A stretch of DNA of 64,000 nt, taken from positions 434,001 through 498,000 of the forward strand of contig JAACJG010000003.1 in NCBI GenBank assembly GCA_009917695.1. Reading direction: 5' to 3'. This DNA is from Candidatus Rifleibacterium amylolyticum. GTDB lineage: Bacteria > Muiribacteriota > Ozemobacteria > Ozemobacterales > Ozemobacteraceae. This document shows positions 45,162 through 55,065 of this stretch, in pieces (position 1 is the first letter of the stretch; the number at the start of each line of letters is the position of its first letter). Made by a program: the position numbers and the translations under genes. Below the pieces are notes generated by a model, which made no database searches, was not told where the DNA came from, and worked only from the letters and a program-made list of their open reading frames with translations.

Positions 45162-46604
45162 CTATTCGGGAATCGTGATGTCGATTTTTTGTGGTTCGCC
45201 GTTTTTGAGGGCGGCGAGCGGTTCGTCAAGTTTTTCGGCAGCGCCGACCACAAGAATTCTCAGTGATTCTGGCTTGAGATACTTCTTTGCGGCAGCAGTT
45301 ACGTCAGCGGCAGTCGTCGACTTTACCATTTCCATCTGCTTGTTCAAAAAGTCTTTGGGAAGCCCAAAGAAATCGTAGTAGACGAGGCGTTCGATGATCT
45401 TGCCCTTGCTGTCGAAGTTGAAGACGAAGGTGTTGAGATAGCGGTCTCGGCCGAGTTTGAGCTCTTCTTCGGTTGGTTCTTCGTTCTGGATGCGTTTGAT
45501 CTCATCAATGATCATTCTGATCGCTTTGACCGTGCTCTCTGACTTGGTTGACACGTAGTTGTAAAATGTGCCGGGGTAAGAGAGATTGGCGGTGAAGACG
45601 CCGTAGACTGAGTATGCCAGGCCGGCTTTTGAGCGCACCTGCTTGAACAGGCGGCTGCCGAAGCCGACGCCGAGAATGTTGTTCATGACGATGCGATGTG
45701 GGTGGTCTTCGTCGGTAAGGCGGCCGCCGAGATGTCCGATGTAGACATTCGACTGACTGACATCCGGCAGATCGACGAAATTGGTGCGGGTGTCGAACTG
45801 ATAATCGACCTTCGGGAAATCAGGAATTGGCTCTTTGCCCTTTTCCCAGGCGCCGAAATGCTTTTTAACAAGTTCGACGATCTGTTTACTGTCGATATCA
45901 CCCCAGATTGCCATCTGCACGTTTTCAGGGCGGAAAACTCTCTGGTGAAAAGCTTTGAGATCGTCGCGGCTAATGGCATTGAGCGTTGCATATTCAGTGT
46001 GGCGGGCGTATGGCGAATCTTTGCCGTAGATAACCTTTTCGAATTCCCGGTCACCGATACTGCTCGGCTGGTCGTTGCGGCGGGAAACCGAAGATCGTGC
46101 CGCGACCATGAGCTGTTCGAATTTTGCCTGTTCGAATACAGGTCTCTGCAGAATTTCTGCCATCACATCCATTGCCAGTTCAGTATATGAGCTGAGCATC
46201 GAGAGCTTAAGGCTGCCGGCAATTACATCAATAGAGGTTTCAGCGCTGCCGCCAATGCTTTCGAGCAGTTCATCGAGTTCGTCGCTGCTGTATTTTTCGG
46301 TGCCGCCAGTGCGCAGAAGTTCGCCGCAGAATTCGGCCAGACCGATTTTTTCGACCGGATCGAGATAGGAGCCACCGTGAATTCTCACCGAAGCCTGAAT
46401 CAGCGGCAGGGTTTTGTCTTCGAGCAGATAAAGGCGCATGCCATTGTCGAGCTTGATTTCTTCGACTTCAGGAATTGCGATCTGATTGAGCGCCGGGTAG
46501 ACAAGCGAATTCAGATCTACGGCGCCGGCACTTCCCGAGAACAGAACCAGAAACGTAATAATGGTTAACAGACTGCTCAGTTTTTGATAACTTCTATCGA
46601 TCAT
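45162..46604 (-). CDS. M16-family peptidase homologue, inactive subunit
   Basis: A 480-residue protein with a signal peptide (about 1-28) and two M16 halves. The zinc-binding HXXEH is replaced: around residues 88-96 it reads GLAEFCGEL, with Glu91, Gly94 and Glu95 in place of His, Glu and His. Inactive M16 subunits pair with an active one, as in mitochondrial processing peptidase and bacterial homologues. It overlaps the active subunit gene by 4 bases, consistent with a heterodimer in the periplasm. Confidence 0.9.
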   Translation of the reverse strand: MIDRSYQKLSSLLTIITFLVLFSGSAGAVDLNSLVYPALNQIAIPEVEEIKLDNGMRLYLLEDKTLPLIQASVRIHGGSYLDPVEKIGLAEFCGELLRTGGTEKYSSDELDELLESIGGSAETSIDVIAGSLKLSMLSSYTELAMDVMAEILQRPVFEQAKFEQLMVAARSSVSRRNDQPSSIGDREFEKVIYGKDSPYARHTEYATLNAISRDDLKAFHQRVFRPENVQMAIWGDIDSKQIVELVKKHFGAWEKGKEPIPDFPKVDYQFDTRTNFVDLPDVSQSNVYIGHLGGRLTDEDHPHRIVMNNILGVGFGSRLFKQVRSKAGLAYSVYGVFTANLSYPGTFYNYVSTKSESTVKAIRMIIDEIKRIQNEEPTEEELKLGRDRYLNTFVFNFDSKGKIIERLVYYDFFGLPKDFLNKQMEMVKSTTAADVTAAAKKYLKPESLRILVVGAAEKLDEPLAALKNGEPQKIDITIPE

Positions 46605-48160
46605 TTTTTTGTCTCCCCGGTTGCTGTGGCTTTATCAGCAGAGGCCTTTTCAACTATGGTTTCAAGGCTTGAAACTGTGCGGTTGCTGGCGGTGAAATAC
46701 TGTTTCGCGACGCGCTGTACGTCCTGCGGTGTCACCTTGTTGATGCGCTCGAGTTCACGGAACAGCTGGCGCCAGTCACCCCAGATCTGCTGATAAGTGG
46801 CTAATTGCTGGGCCAGTCCCATATTGTCGCTGAGGCCTCTGATGAAACTGGCCATGGCGCGGGCCTTGACCTTTTCGAGATCTTCGTCGGTCAGAAGCTG
46901 GTTCTGGAGCTTTTCGATTTCTTCGTAGATCATCTTTTCGCATTCGGCGTTGGTTTTGCCGGGTGCCGGGTAGCAGAACACTACGCCGAGAGATGGGTAT
47001 TTGCTTCCGGGCCAGCCAGCGTATGAACTTACCGATACGGCAGCCTTTTCGTCTCTGATCATACGGCGATAGAGGCGAGAAGTGCGGCCCTGGCCGAGAA
47101 TGTCGGCGAAGGCGGCCAGGGCCGGCATGTCGTCATGGGTTTCGGCCGGAATATGCCAGCCGATAATCATCGCCGGTTGAGCGCGGTCATTGATGGTAAG
47201 GCGGCGTTCGCCCTGCTGTGGCGGTTCTACCGTCGCGATGCGTGGCGGCGCCGGGCGCTTCTGAATTCTACCCCAGTATTTTTCAGCCATTTCGACGACG
47301 GTTTCAGGTTTGACATCACCGACCAGCGCGATAGTCATGTTGCTGGGTGTGTAGTATTTCTTGAAAAAGCGCTGAGTCGCTTCGCGTGAATAGTTCTGAA
47401 TATCTGACATGTGGCCGATCAGCGGGTTCCCATAGGGGTGTGCTTTGAACGCAGTGCTCAGGAATTCTTCGACAAGCTTGCCCATCGGGCGGTTATCGAC
47501 AGTCATGCGTCGCTCTTCGGCCACGACCTCGCGCTCTTTATACATTTCACGCAGCAGTGGCTCGAAAAAACGCTCAGATTCCATTGCCATCCAGAGTTCA
47601 AGCTTGTTCGAAGGCATGCTGATAATATAGGCAGTCTGGTCGCGTGAGGTGAAGGCATTGAGGCCTGAGCCGCCTTCAGACTGCAGAATATTCGAAAATG
47701 CGTTCGGTTCGATAACTGCGTAGGCATTGGCTATTGCCTTGTTCATCTGTTCCTGCAGGTTCTTGAGCTTTTCCGGGTCGGCAAGCCGGCCTTTGAGTCG
47801 TTCGAGGCGCAGTCTTTCAAAAATTCGGTCTTCATCGGCCATCAGCTTCGTTTCTTTTTCGGCGTCGCGGCTGCCGATAGTGGCAGTGCCTTTGAAGGCC
47901 ATGTGTTCGAGCATGTGGGCGAGGCCGGAGTATTCTTTGGGGTCATCGGCGCCGCCGACATCGACCCAGGTGACCAGTGACACTACCGGCGCATCATGGC
48001 GTGGCAGAACGATGATTTTGAGTCCATTGTCTAGACTATGCTCGAAAACCGACTTTTCGAGAGCGGAAAAGTCAAAATCTGTCGCTGCCGGTGCCGATAG
48101 TGGCTGCAGCAGTATGACAAATGCCAGAAGTGCGGTAAAAAGTGCTTTATATTTTTGCAT
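46601..48160 (-). CDS. M16-family zinc peptidase, active subunit
   Basis: A 519-residue exported metallopeptidase. After a signal peptide (about 1-25), the zinc motif HMLEH is present at His82-His86, with the further Glu expected about 75 residues downstream. Predicted to degrade peptides in the periplasm together with the adjacent inactive partner. CGGAGG precedes the ATG. Confidence 0.93.
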   Translation of the reverse strand: MQKYKALFTALLAFVILLQPLSAPAATDFDFSALEKSVFEHSLDNGLKIIVLPRHDAPVVSLVTWVDVGGADDPKEYSGLAHMLEHMAFKGTATIGSRDAEKETKLMADEDRIFERLRLERLKGRLADPEKLKNLQEQMNKAIANAYAVIEPNAFSNILQSEGGSGLNAFTSRDQTAYIISMPSNKLELWMAMESERFFEPLLREMYKEREVVAEERRMTVDNRPMGKLVEEFLSTAFKAHPYGNPLIGHMSDIQNYSREATQRFFKKYYTPSNMTIALVGDVKPETVVEMAEKYWGRIQKRPAPPRIATVEPPQQGERRLTINDRAQPAMIIGWHIPAETHDDMPALAAFADILGQGRTSRLYRRMIRDEKAAVSVSSYAGWPGSKYPSLGVVFCYPAPGKTNAECEKMIYEEIEKLQNQLLTDEDLEKVKARAMASFIRGLSDNMGLAQQLATYQQIWGDWRQLFRELERINKVTPQDVQRVAKQYFTASNRTVSSLETIVEKASADKATATGETKK

Positions 48161-48231
48161 TTATGCCTCCGTGATATTAGTTTGTAATATTTTATCCAGT
48201 TTTGTTGATAAATACCAGCTTTCAGCAAACA

Positions 48232-49203
48232 TCAGCTGGCAGTGAAGCCATCGAACAGTGCTGTGCTTAGATAGCGCTCCCCAGCGTCAGGAAAAACAGT
48301 AACTATTGTTTTGCCGGTATTCTCAGGCTGCCGCGCCAGGCGGTCGGCTGCCGCCATGGCGGCTCCGCATGAAATGCCGCAGGTAATGCCTTCTTCGCGG
48401 TGCAGGCGGCGGGCATATTCAATTGCTTCCTCACTGCTGACCGTTACGACATCATCGACGAGCTCAAGGTCGAGATTAGCTGGTTTGAAGCCAGCGCCTA
48501 TGCCCTGTATTTTGTGCGGCCCCGGCTTGGGCGTGTTGCCGGCCCTGATAGCTGTTAAAACGGGTGATTCAACCGGCTCGACTGCGATCGACTTTATCGG
48601 GTGCCTCTGCATTTGTTTGATGTACCGGCTGACACCGGTAATGGTGCCGCCGGTGCCGACGCCTGCCACAAATATGTCGATTCTGCCGTTCGTGTCGTTC
48701 CAGATTTCAGGGCCGGTTGTGCAGAAGTGGATTTCAGGGTTGGCGGGATTATCAAACTGTTGCGGCATGAAATACTTTTCAGGCGCACTTTTAACTATTT
48801 CTTCGGCTTTTGCAATTGCTCCAGCCATGCCTTTGGCGCCTTCGGTAAGTATTATCTGCGCGCCAAAAGCGGCCAGCATTCGCCGCCGTTCGATCGACAT
48901 GGTTTCGGGCATGGTAAGTATCAGCGGGTAGCCGCGTGTCGCGCAGACAAAGGCCAGGCCGATGCCGGTGTTGCCGCTGGTCGGTTCAACCAGCGTAACT
49001 TTGTTGTCGCCATGCATGAGAATACCCTTTTTTTCGGCATCCCAGATCATGTTGGCGGCGACCCGGCACTTTACTGAATAAGCCGGGTTGCGACCTTCGA
49101 TTTTGGCCAGCACGGTCGCGCCGGCTCCTCTGGTTATGCGGTTTATTCTCACCAGCGGCGTGTTGCCGATGCTCATGCTGTTATCTTCATAAATTCCGGG
49201 CAT
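48232..49203 (-). CDS. cysK: Cysteine synthase (O-acetylserine sulfhydrylase)
   Basis: A 323-residue PLP enzyme that makes cysteine from O-acetylserine and sulfide. The Schiff-base lysine is Lys45 (PAYSVKCR), the phosphate loop is TSGNTG (75-80), the substrate region QQFDNPANP is intact, and GTGGTITG binds the PLP phosphate. CysK versus CysM cannot be fully separated by eye. AAGGAG precedes the ATG. Not obviously part of the M16 operon downstream. Confidence 0.93.
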   Translation of the reverse strand: MPGIYEDNSMSIGNTPLVRINRITRGAGATVLAKIEGRNPAYSVKCRVAANMIWDAEKKGILMHGDNKVTLVEPTSGNTGIGLAFVCATRGYPLILTMPETMSIERRRMLAAFGAQIILTEGAKGMAGAIAKAEEIVKSAPEKYFMPQQFDNPANPEIHFCTTGPEIWNDTNGRIDIFVAGVGTGGTITGVSRYIKQMQRHPIKSIAVEPVESPVLTAIRAGNTPKPGPHKIQGIGAGFKPANLDLELVDDVVTVSSEEAIEYARRLHREEGITCGISCGAAMAAADRLARQPENTGKTIVTVFPDAGERYLSTALFDGFTAS

Positions 49204-49278
49204 ATATTACTCCTTCTCGCCAGATGTTAAAAATATATCACAAAAACCGTATCATTTAAGTTGTTTTTGTACTTTGCT

Positions 49279-49315
49279 GGATCCTGCGACTGCGCTACGC
49301 TTCGCGCAGGATGAC
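49279..49315. repeat. Short hairpin repeat (GGATYCTGCGAC family), copy 2
   Basis: An 8-base stem (49281-49288 with 49305-49312) within a sequence related to 16407-16437. Lies between the convergent-free ends of cysK and the 49335 gene. Confidence 0.5.
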
Positions 49316-49334
49316 ATGCAAAAAGGCGATGCCT

Positions 49335-50804
49335 TCAAGGGGCGAGGCGTCCGGTGAATTCTATTTCGGAGATGCAGCAGTCGGGGTCGCCCTTGTTTTC
49401 GTGTATTGCCAGAATTTCGAGCTTGAGCGAGCTGGTGACGGTGCCGTCGAGTTTTATCGTTTGAGCCCCGCGTTCATCTTTTATTGGGTGTTCGCTGTTT
49501 TTGCCGGCATATGAGATGCGCAGTCTGGCAACACTCTGGTTGACCTTGAACGGGTCACGTTTGCTCGTGGCCGGCTTCTGGTAGCCGTTATAAATGTCGA
49601 TGCTGTGAATCTCGACAGGCTTGGCGAATTTGAATTCGAGCCATTCGCCAGTGCCGCTGCTTTTGGCACCTTCGACCCAGGCTGTCGCAATGTCGCCGTC
49701 AAGAACGTTTTCCGGTTTGTAGTTGATGTTCTTTGTCGCTGGCAAAACGCTGGATGCTTTTACCGACTTGACTTCCAGCTTGTAAACGCCAGTCTGACCG
49801 GCTGCTTTGCCCTGCAGTATGCTGCTGTTAGCGACAATACTGCCGTCTTTCTTTATATAAACTTCGCCGCCAGAGCTGAGTTGATCGTAAACCCGCGCGA
49901 TGCCACCGTCAAAGGGCTCGGCCATCTCATAAGTCGGTTTGATCACCCATTTACCTTTTGTATCGATAAAGCCCCACATTTCGGGCTTTTCGTATTTCGG
50001 GTCGAAAGTTGATGCGGGTGCCAGCCCTTCAGAAAAGTGGGAAGCCTGCGAAAAAGCCTGCTGAATGACAAAGTTGCCGCTTTTGTCGATAAAGCCGGTT
50101 GGCGGCACTTCATCATCCATCATTATGCTGACCGGCGCCAGGCCATCGACGAATTTTCCGGCAACTGTGAACTTAGGCGCAATAACGGTTTTACTTTCCT
50201 GGTTAATATAGCCAACCATGTAGTCGCCATCATCGTTCAGCGGCAACCAGGCTGCGGCCAGTCCTTCCGAAAATTCGCCCGGCGGCGAAAAATACTGATT
50301 ATCGAGAAAGCGAAGAAATGGCTCGATTGCAAATTTGCCTTCTCTGTCGATATAACCATAGCGGGCTGAACCATCTGCCTGATCGCCGATCATGACGCAG
50401 GCCAGACCATCTGAAAAGCTGAAGGCGCGCGCGAATTTTGGTTCAATGACCATATCGCCGGCCAGGTTGATATACCCCCACAGACCGTTAAATTTCACGG
50501 CAGCCAGCTCTTCAGCAAAGCTCAAAACTTCTTCGAAGTCGCGGCCAAATGCCTTCTTACCCTCTCTGTTAATGAAATACCAGACATCATTTGCGCAGAC
50601 AGCTGCGTATCCCTGCGAAAACTCTTCTGCCAGCAGACAATCGATGTTCAATATCACTTTACCTTCTGTATTTATGTAGACATGTTTCCCTTCCGGTTCA
50701 ATCCGCATGGGGTAAAGGCCGCGTATTTGAGCAGATGCCGTCATACTGGCAACAATTATGGCAACGCAAATAGTGGCAACAAGCTTCTTTTGGAACAAGG
50801 TCAT
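49335..50804 (-). CDS. Exported WG-repeat protein with C-terminal glycan-binding-like domain
   Basis: A 489-residue protein with a signal peptide (about 1-27). Tandem WG (beta-propeller-like) repeats of the form YxNREGK.. and GFIDKSGN fill the first two thirds (about 35-330). The last part has NVLDGDIATAWVEG..GEWLEF and CISEIEF, matching the NADase-type glycan-binding (discoidin-like) domain. It probably sticks to a surface glycan; function unknown. ATG at 50804 follows GGAGG. Confidence 0.85.
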   Translation of the reverse strand: MTLFQKKLVATICVAIIVASMTASAQIRGLYPMRIEPEGKHVYINTEGKVILNIDCLLAEEFSQGYAAVCANDVWYFINREGKKAFGRDFEEVLSFAEELAAVKFNGLWGYINLAGDMVIEPKFARAFSFSDGLACVMIGDQADGSARYGYIDREGKFAIEPFLRFLDNQYFSPPGEFSEGLAAAWLPLNDDGDYMVGYINQESKTVIAPKFTVAGKFVDGLAPVSIMMDDEVPPTGFIDKSGNFVIQQAFSQASHFSEGLAPASTFDPKYEKPEMWGFIDTKGKWVIKPTYEMAEPFDGGIARVYDQLSSGGEVYIKKDGSIVANSSILQGKAAGQTGVYKLEVKSVKASSVLPATKNINYKPENVLDGDIATAWVEGAKSSGTGEWLEFKFAKPVEIHSIDIYNGYQKPATSKRDPFKVNQSVARLRISYAGKNSEHPIKDERGAQTIKLDGTVTSSLKLEILAIHENKGDPDCCISEIEFTGRLAP

Positions 50805-50912
50805 GGCGTTTCCTCCGGGCAATCAGTCTCTGTTTCTGGCGGTTGCAGTTAATCTATCATTACGCTGTACATAATCTTTTTACACCATTCACTTCCGCCG
50901 GGCAAACTAAAC

Positions 50913-50941
50913 TTGCATCAGCTGGATTTTTTTACTATGCT
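50913..50941 (+). promoter_or_regulatory. Weak candidate promoter of the PLP/GNAT fusion gene
   Basis: TTGCAT (50913-50918) and TATGCT (50936-50941), 17 bases apart, each a partial match to consensus. About 125 bases before the next gene start. The whole 245-base gap before 51068 shows no gene. Confidence 0.25.
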
Positions 50942-51067
50942 GGTAGAAGCTTAAATATTTGGGTATAACTGGCGTTCGCTCAAGCTGATTTTAGCTTTTG
51001 GGCCACCGATGAATCAGATTATAAAGATCATTAATTGTGCCGGTTTGCCTGAACGTGAGGAGGCGTT

Positions 51068-52432
51068 ATGGAACTTCTTAAACAGCGCATCGGGCGCACT
51101 GTATTATACAAGACCGCAAATTTCAATCAGGACATCGGAATCGCCGAACTGTATCTGAAAATGGAAGGTCTCAATCCCACCGGTCACATGCATGACCGAA
51201 TTGCCTATTATCTGGTAAAAGAAGCAGTTCAACTGGGTTTTAAAACAGTAGTGGTGGCTTCTCTTGGCCAGCTTGGCGAATCTCTGGCGTTTGTTTCTGA
51301 GAGATTCGGGCTTTCCTGCCGGGTTGTTATGCCGCAAGGCTCGATGGATAAGAAAAGGCGCTGGTATCAGCAGAAGAATGTCGAGATAATCGAACATGGC
51401 AGCAATTACAGCGAAGCTTACCGCAAGAGCCGAGAACTGGCTGATTCCAACAACTGGTATGACGCCAATCATGGCTACGACAACTGTTGTATTACCGACA
51501 ATGTTTTTGCCGAAATTGCTGAAGAGATTGTGGCAAAGCTGGGTGCGAGCCCGAAAAGCCTTTTCTGCTTTCTCAGCAATGGTGCGTTGATTACCGGTTT
51601 GCATTTTGGTTTCAGATCGCTGTGGCGGCGGGGACTGGTGCAGAGGATTCCTCGTTTGTTCGTTGCCTGCGCCAGCGACGACAACCCGCTGTATCTTGCC
51701 TGGAAAAACCGCGAAACCAGAGTCAAGGTGACGCGTGCTTTGAACCGTTATCGCGGCCTCAGCAAAAATACGGTTGAATACAATATTGTCGATCCGCAGA
51801 ACGTTCTTAATGCTGTTTATGACTCAGGTGGGGCATTTGTAAGCGTTACTACTGAAGAAATCAATGAAATGATACCCAGAGTCAAGTCTTCAGAAAACCT
51901 CAAGATTGCCTTCAGGGGCGCGGCTTCGCTGGCGGCCTGCAAAAATGCCTGCCGTCATGGGATGATCGAGAGTTCAGACAATGCTGTGGTAATTCTCGAA
52001 GAGGGCAGAAATGAGCTGAATATCAGGCAGTTGACCGAAGACGATTATGAAAACATCGAGCAGCTGGCTGACTATGTCGATCGCTATCTCGGCCAATACG
52101 GCGATGACCGGCAGAGCGTGCTCGAAGCGATCAGAGTGGCGCTGGCCGAAGGGTTTGTTCTCGGAGCCTACATTTCAGGTGAAATGAAAGGCATCGCCGT
52201 GGTGATAAAAATGCCGGTTGGACTGGTAATGCCACAGTATCACCTTGTATACATCGGTTCCGATATCACTGCGGGTTCGCGTGGCATTGGCACGCGACTG
52301 ATGGAAATGGTCAGAAAACTTACCGATGGCCGGTTTTCGCTGCATGTCGATGTCGAGAATAAAAAAGCGATCAAGCTGTATGAAAAAATGGGTCTGAAAA
52401 AAGCCTATTATCGAATGATTGCTATGAGCTAG
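51068..52432 (+). CDS. PLP-fold type II pseudoenzyme fused to a GNAT domain
   Basis: A 454-residue fusion. Residues 1-310 follow the fold-type-II PLP family (threonine synthase/cysteine synthase): LKMEGLNPTG then a position normally SFKDR. Here it reads HMHDR, so the Schiff-base lysine is replaced by His42. The phosphate loop, normally SGNxG, is ASLGQLG. Both key features are missing, so PLP catalysis is unlikely. Residues about 320-454 form a GNAT domain with SRGIGTRLMEM and a C-terminal ENKKAIKLYEKMG. Acetyltransfer with the first domain as a sensor or ligand pocket is inference. GAGG upstream of the ATG. Confidence 0.85.
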   Translation: MELLKQRIGRTVLYKTANFNQDIGIAELYLKMEGLNPTGHMHDRIAYYLVKEAVQLGFKTVVVASLGQLGESLAFVSERFGLSCRVVMPQGSMDKKRRWYQQKNVEIIEHGSNYSEAYRKSRELADSNNWYDANHGYDNCCITDNVFAEIAEEIVAKLGASPKSLFCFLSNGALITGLHFGFRSLWRRGLVQRIPRLFVACASDDNPLYLAWKNRETRVKVTRALNRYRGLSKNTVEYNIVDPQNVLNAVYDSGGAFVSVTTEEINEMIPRVKSSENLKIAFRGAASLAACKNACRHGMIESSDNAVVILEEGRNELNIRQLTEDDYENIEQLADYVDRYLGQYGDDRQSVLEAIRVALAEGFVLGAYISGEMKGIAVVIKMPVGLVMPQYHLVYIGSDITAGSRGIGTRLMEMVRKLTDGRFSLHVDVENKKAIKLYEKMGLKKAYYRMIAMS

Positions 52433-53246
52433 CGCTGTTGCCGATGACGCCGGTCAGCCGCGTCAGCTGGCCGGCATAGACCTTTTGAGCCTGATCTGCT
52501 CTGGGATTGTCGCTGACGCTTTTGCTCTTCAGCAGAGCAAAACCGGCTTTAAGCAATGCCGGCAGCGCCATGCAGGCCAGTCGTTCATCCTGGCTTTCTG
52601 GCAACCGGCTCTTTAAAAAACCACGAATCGGTGCTTCAGAGCAGGCTATGGCACGTATCAACCACCAGCGCACGGCATCGCTCAATTCGCCGGAAAGCAG
52701 CTCTGAAAGTTGATTGCGTGCGACCTTTTCGCGCTCTATCAGCTCTTTGATTTTTGGCGATGCTGGTTGCGGGTGGCGTTCGATATCGCCGGTCAGCAGC
52801 AGGCTGAGCAGTTCAAGCCGGGTCGGGTCGGCATTTGCAAACAGTCTTGGAATCATCTCGGTCTGCTCGGTTAAGCTTTTTGCTTTGCTGAATTCGCTGG
52901 TGAGCTGATCGAAAAGGTCATTGTCGAACTGGGCCGGAATCTCGGCAAACCCCAGCAGCGGCCGCCATTCGTCGGTGCTTTCAGCCAGCCCGGCAAAAAA
53001 CTCAATTCGCTCGCTCTCGCTCTCACTCTGCATTTTGATCAGGCTTTGCAGGCACTCGTGTATTCGGCTTTCACGATTGTTCTGAACCTCATCGACATAG
53101 CCAAGAAAGTCCTGCCACGCCTGCTGCGGAAACTCAGCAGCGCTCATTGTACAGGGCGCACTGACATCAGCGTCGCCATATCTGGCGGCCGCCCGTCGAT
53201 CACGCAGCTTTGTCAGCAGTCGAGAAATTTTTCTGATCAGTTCCAT
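52422..53246 (-). CDS. Alpha-helical protein of unknown function
   Basis: A 274-residue soluble, helix-rich protein. Leu/Glu/Ala-rich helices in the second half suggest HEAT-like repeats but are not convincing. No signal peptide or motif. Its 3' end overlaps the 3' end of the convergent fusion gene by 11 bases. Unknown function. Confidence 0.65.
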   Translation of the reverse strand: MELIRKISRLLTKLRDRRAAARYGDADVSAPCTMSAAEFPQQAWQDFLGYVDEVQNNRESRIHECLQSLIKMQSESESERIEFFAGLAESTDEWRPLLGFAEIPAQFDNDLFDQLTSEFSKAKSLTEQTEMIPRLFANADPTRLELLSLLLTGDIERHPQPASPKIKELIEREKVARNQLSELLSGELSDAVRWWLIRAIACSEAPIRGFLKSRLPESQDERLACMALPALLKAGFALLKSKSVSDNPRADQAQKVYAGQLTRLTGVIGNSASS

Positions 53247-53391
53247 TATACTGTCATTATAACAGCACCAGCCGATTTCTGCATATATTTTAACAGTATT
53301 GCTTCTGTCGATAACACATCAGAGCGTTTCACAACGACTGTTAGAGAAATCGACGGTATTTGTGATAAACTCCTTTGTGAAAGGCCAGATA

Positions 53392-55017
53392 ATGAACGAT
53401 TCGCTCACTCTTCTGACAGCCGAAGAACTGTTTTTTCAGATAAGTCTGAAATGCTGCGCCGACGGGAAAATAGTCAGCGAAGAATTCGCGCTTTTGCGAA
53501 AAATTGCAGCACTTCTCAAGCTTGACGCAGCTGCTGCCAACCTGATTGCCAATCGTGCCGCTGCTCTTTACAAAAAGGGTGAATTACAAAACTCTGTTAA
53601 GGCTGATGCTGACTCAATTTATCAGCAACTGTTGCTGAATCTTTGTGAAGACGGGGTTCTCGATGCCGAAGAAGACAAGGTTCTTCAGGAACTCAAGCGC
53701 ATTATTGGTTGTAATGTCGCAAATTTCAAAAAGGTTGCCTCTGGCGATGACTCAAAAAAGATCCGGCTGAAACCACTTCTATGCTCCAACTGCAAAGGGC
53801 TGCTTCCTCTCGAAAAGAAAGAGTGGGTAACCTGCCCATATTGCGGGAAGAAAAACAATATCCCGGTGTCTTATATCGATGCGATAACCGTGCGTGCAAC
53901 TCTCGACCGCCGCAAGTCTGCGCTCTATGAAATAAAAGATGCGCTTGGCCATATTCCAACTGCTTTTGAATCTGGTTTGGCGTTTCTTTCAGATTATATG
54001 GTGTTCATTCTTTTCGGGCTGTTTTTCGTATTTTTTCAGCATTACCTCAATGTTCTGCTGTTTTACCCGATATCTATCTATTTCGCCAAATATCGCCTGC
54101 AGAGCTTTTATGAGCATGCCAGCCCATTCATGCTGGCTTTTTTAAAGGCCGCATTTCTTTATATGCTGCTGTCGATTCCATTTGCTTTTTTGTATCGTAT
54201 CAAGCGAAAAGTCGCTGTCCTTGGCCCTCTTCAAGTTTCGCTTGCGGCCGGTGCGCCATCATTCCCGGGTGGTCCGGCTACCTGCAACAACTGCGGAGCT
54301 GCCCTGTCAGTCGGAAAGGACATGCATATTGTCAGTTGTTCTTATTGTGAAACTGACAATCTTGTCGGTATGCCGGAAAAGTGGCTGCAAGGTGCGCGCT
54401 CGCGCCTGACCGGAACCGAAAAAAATCTGCAGAAGGCAGTCAGGAATTATAAGAGCGAAACCGGTCTGCTTAAAGAAACTCTTTTCTGTCTTGCCGTGCT
54501 TTTTGCAGTTTATGGAGCAATCTTGAGCTATTTTTACTATTCCGAGAAGACATCACATTTTCTACCGCCGCCAGGTGACGAAAAGCATAGGCAGATGGTT
54601 TTCATCGACCGTGCCGTAAAACCGCCATTTCCTATGGGCGAATGGCAGACCATCAACCGGGGTTACGCTCCGGCTTCGCGAGATTATGCCGATCTTTTCT
54701 TGTATCTCACAGCCGGCGAGAAAGCTGAATTGATCTGGAAGCCGGATGAGGAATTTTATCGAAAACAGCAGCAGGAGATCTGGTTTTTGCGTGATAAAGC
54801 GATTCCTGAACTGATGCAGGTGAAATTTTTTCGAACATTTTTGTACACGCCGCAAGCAAAGAACATAATGCGTGAACTGGAAAGCTTCGAAGCCATGGCA
54901 GACAAGCCGTTTTCTTTTACTGCCATGGTTTCGGGTTACTACAATTTCAGGATAATCTTTATCGAGGATTTACCATCAGTGCAGGTAAAAATCGATCGTC
55001 TCCTCTCTGATCCTTGA
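53392..55017 (+). CDS. TerB-like/zinc-ribbon membrane protein
   Basis: A 541-residue protein. The N-terminal 110 residues look like a TerB-type helical domain (FFQISLKCCADGKIVSEEF... and CEDGVLDAEED, acidic metal-site pattern repeated). A first zinc ribbon holds Cys131, Cys134, Cys148, Cys151; two transmembrane helices lie around 200-260; a second ribbon holds Cys298, Cys301, Cys316, Cys319; another transmembrane helix near 360-380; and an extracytoplasmic-facing C-terminal domain follows. No family known to me has this order. ATG at 53392; the longer frame overlaps the preceding region. Function unknown. Confidence 0.75.
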   Translation: MNDSLTLLTAEELFFQISLKCCADGKIVSEEFALLRKIAALLKLDAAAANLIANRAAALYKKGELQNSVKADADSIYQQLLLNLCEDGVLDAEEDKVLQELKRIIGCNVANFKKVASGDDSKKIRLKPLLCSNCKGLLPLEKKEWVTCPYCGKKNNIPVSYIDAITVRATLDRRKSALYEIKDALGHIPTAFESGLAFLSDYMVFILFGLFFVFFQHYLNVLLFYPISIYFAKYRLQSFYEHASPFMLAFLKAAFLYMLLSIPFAFLYRIKRKVAVLGPLQVSLAAGAPSFPGGPATCNNCGAALSVGKDMHIVSCSYCETDNLVGMPEKWLQGARSRLTGTEKNLQKAVRNYKSETGLLKETLFCLAVLFAVYGAILSYFYYSEKTSHFLPPPGDEKHRQMVFIDRAVKPPFPMGEWQTINRGYAPASRDYADLFLYLTAGEKAELIWKPDEEFYRKQQQEIWFLRDKAIPELMQVKFFRTFLYTPQAKNIMRELESFEAMADKPFSFTAMVSGYYNFRIIFIEDLPSVQVKIDRLLSDP

Positions 55018-55065
55018 CAGCGGAAAGATGAAATTGCGCCATAATTCAGGTTAAGAGCTTTGCCT

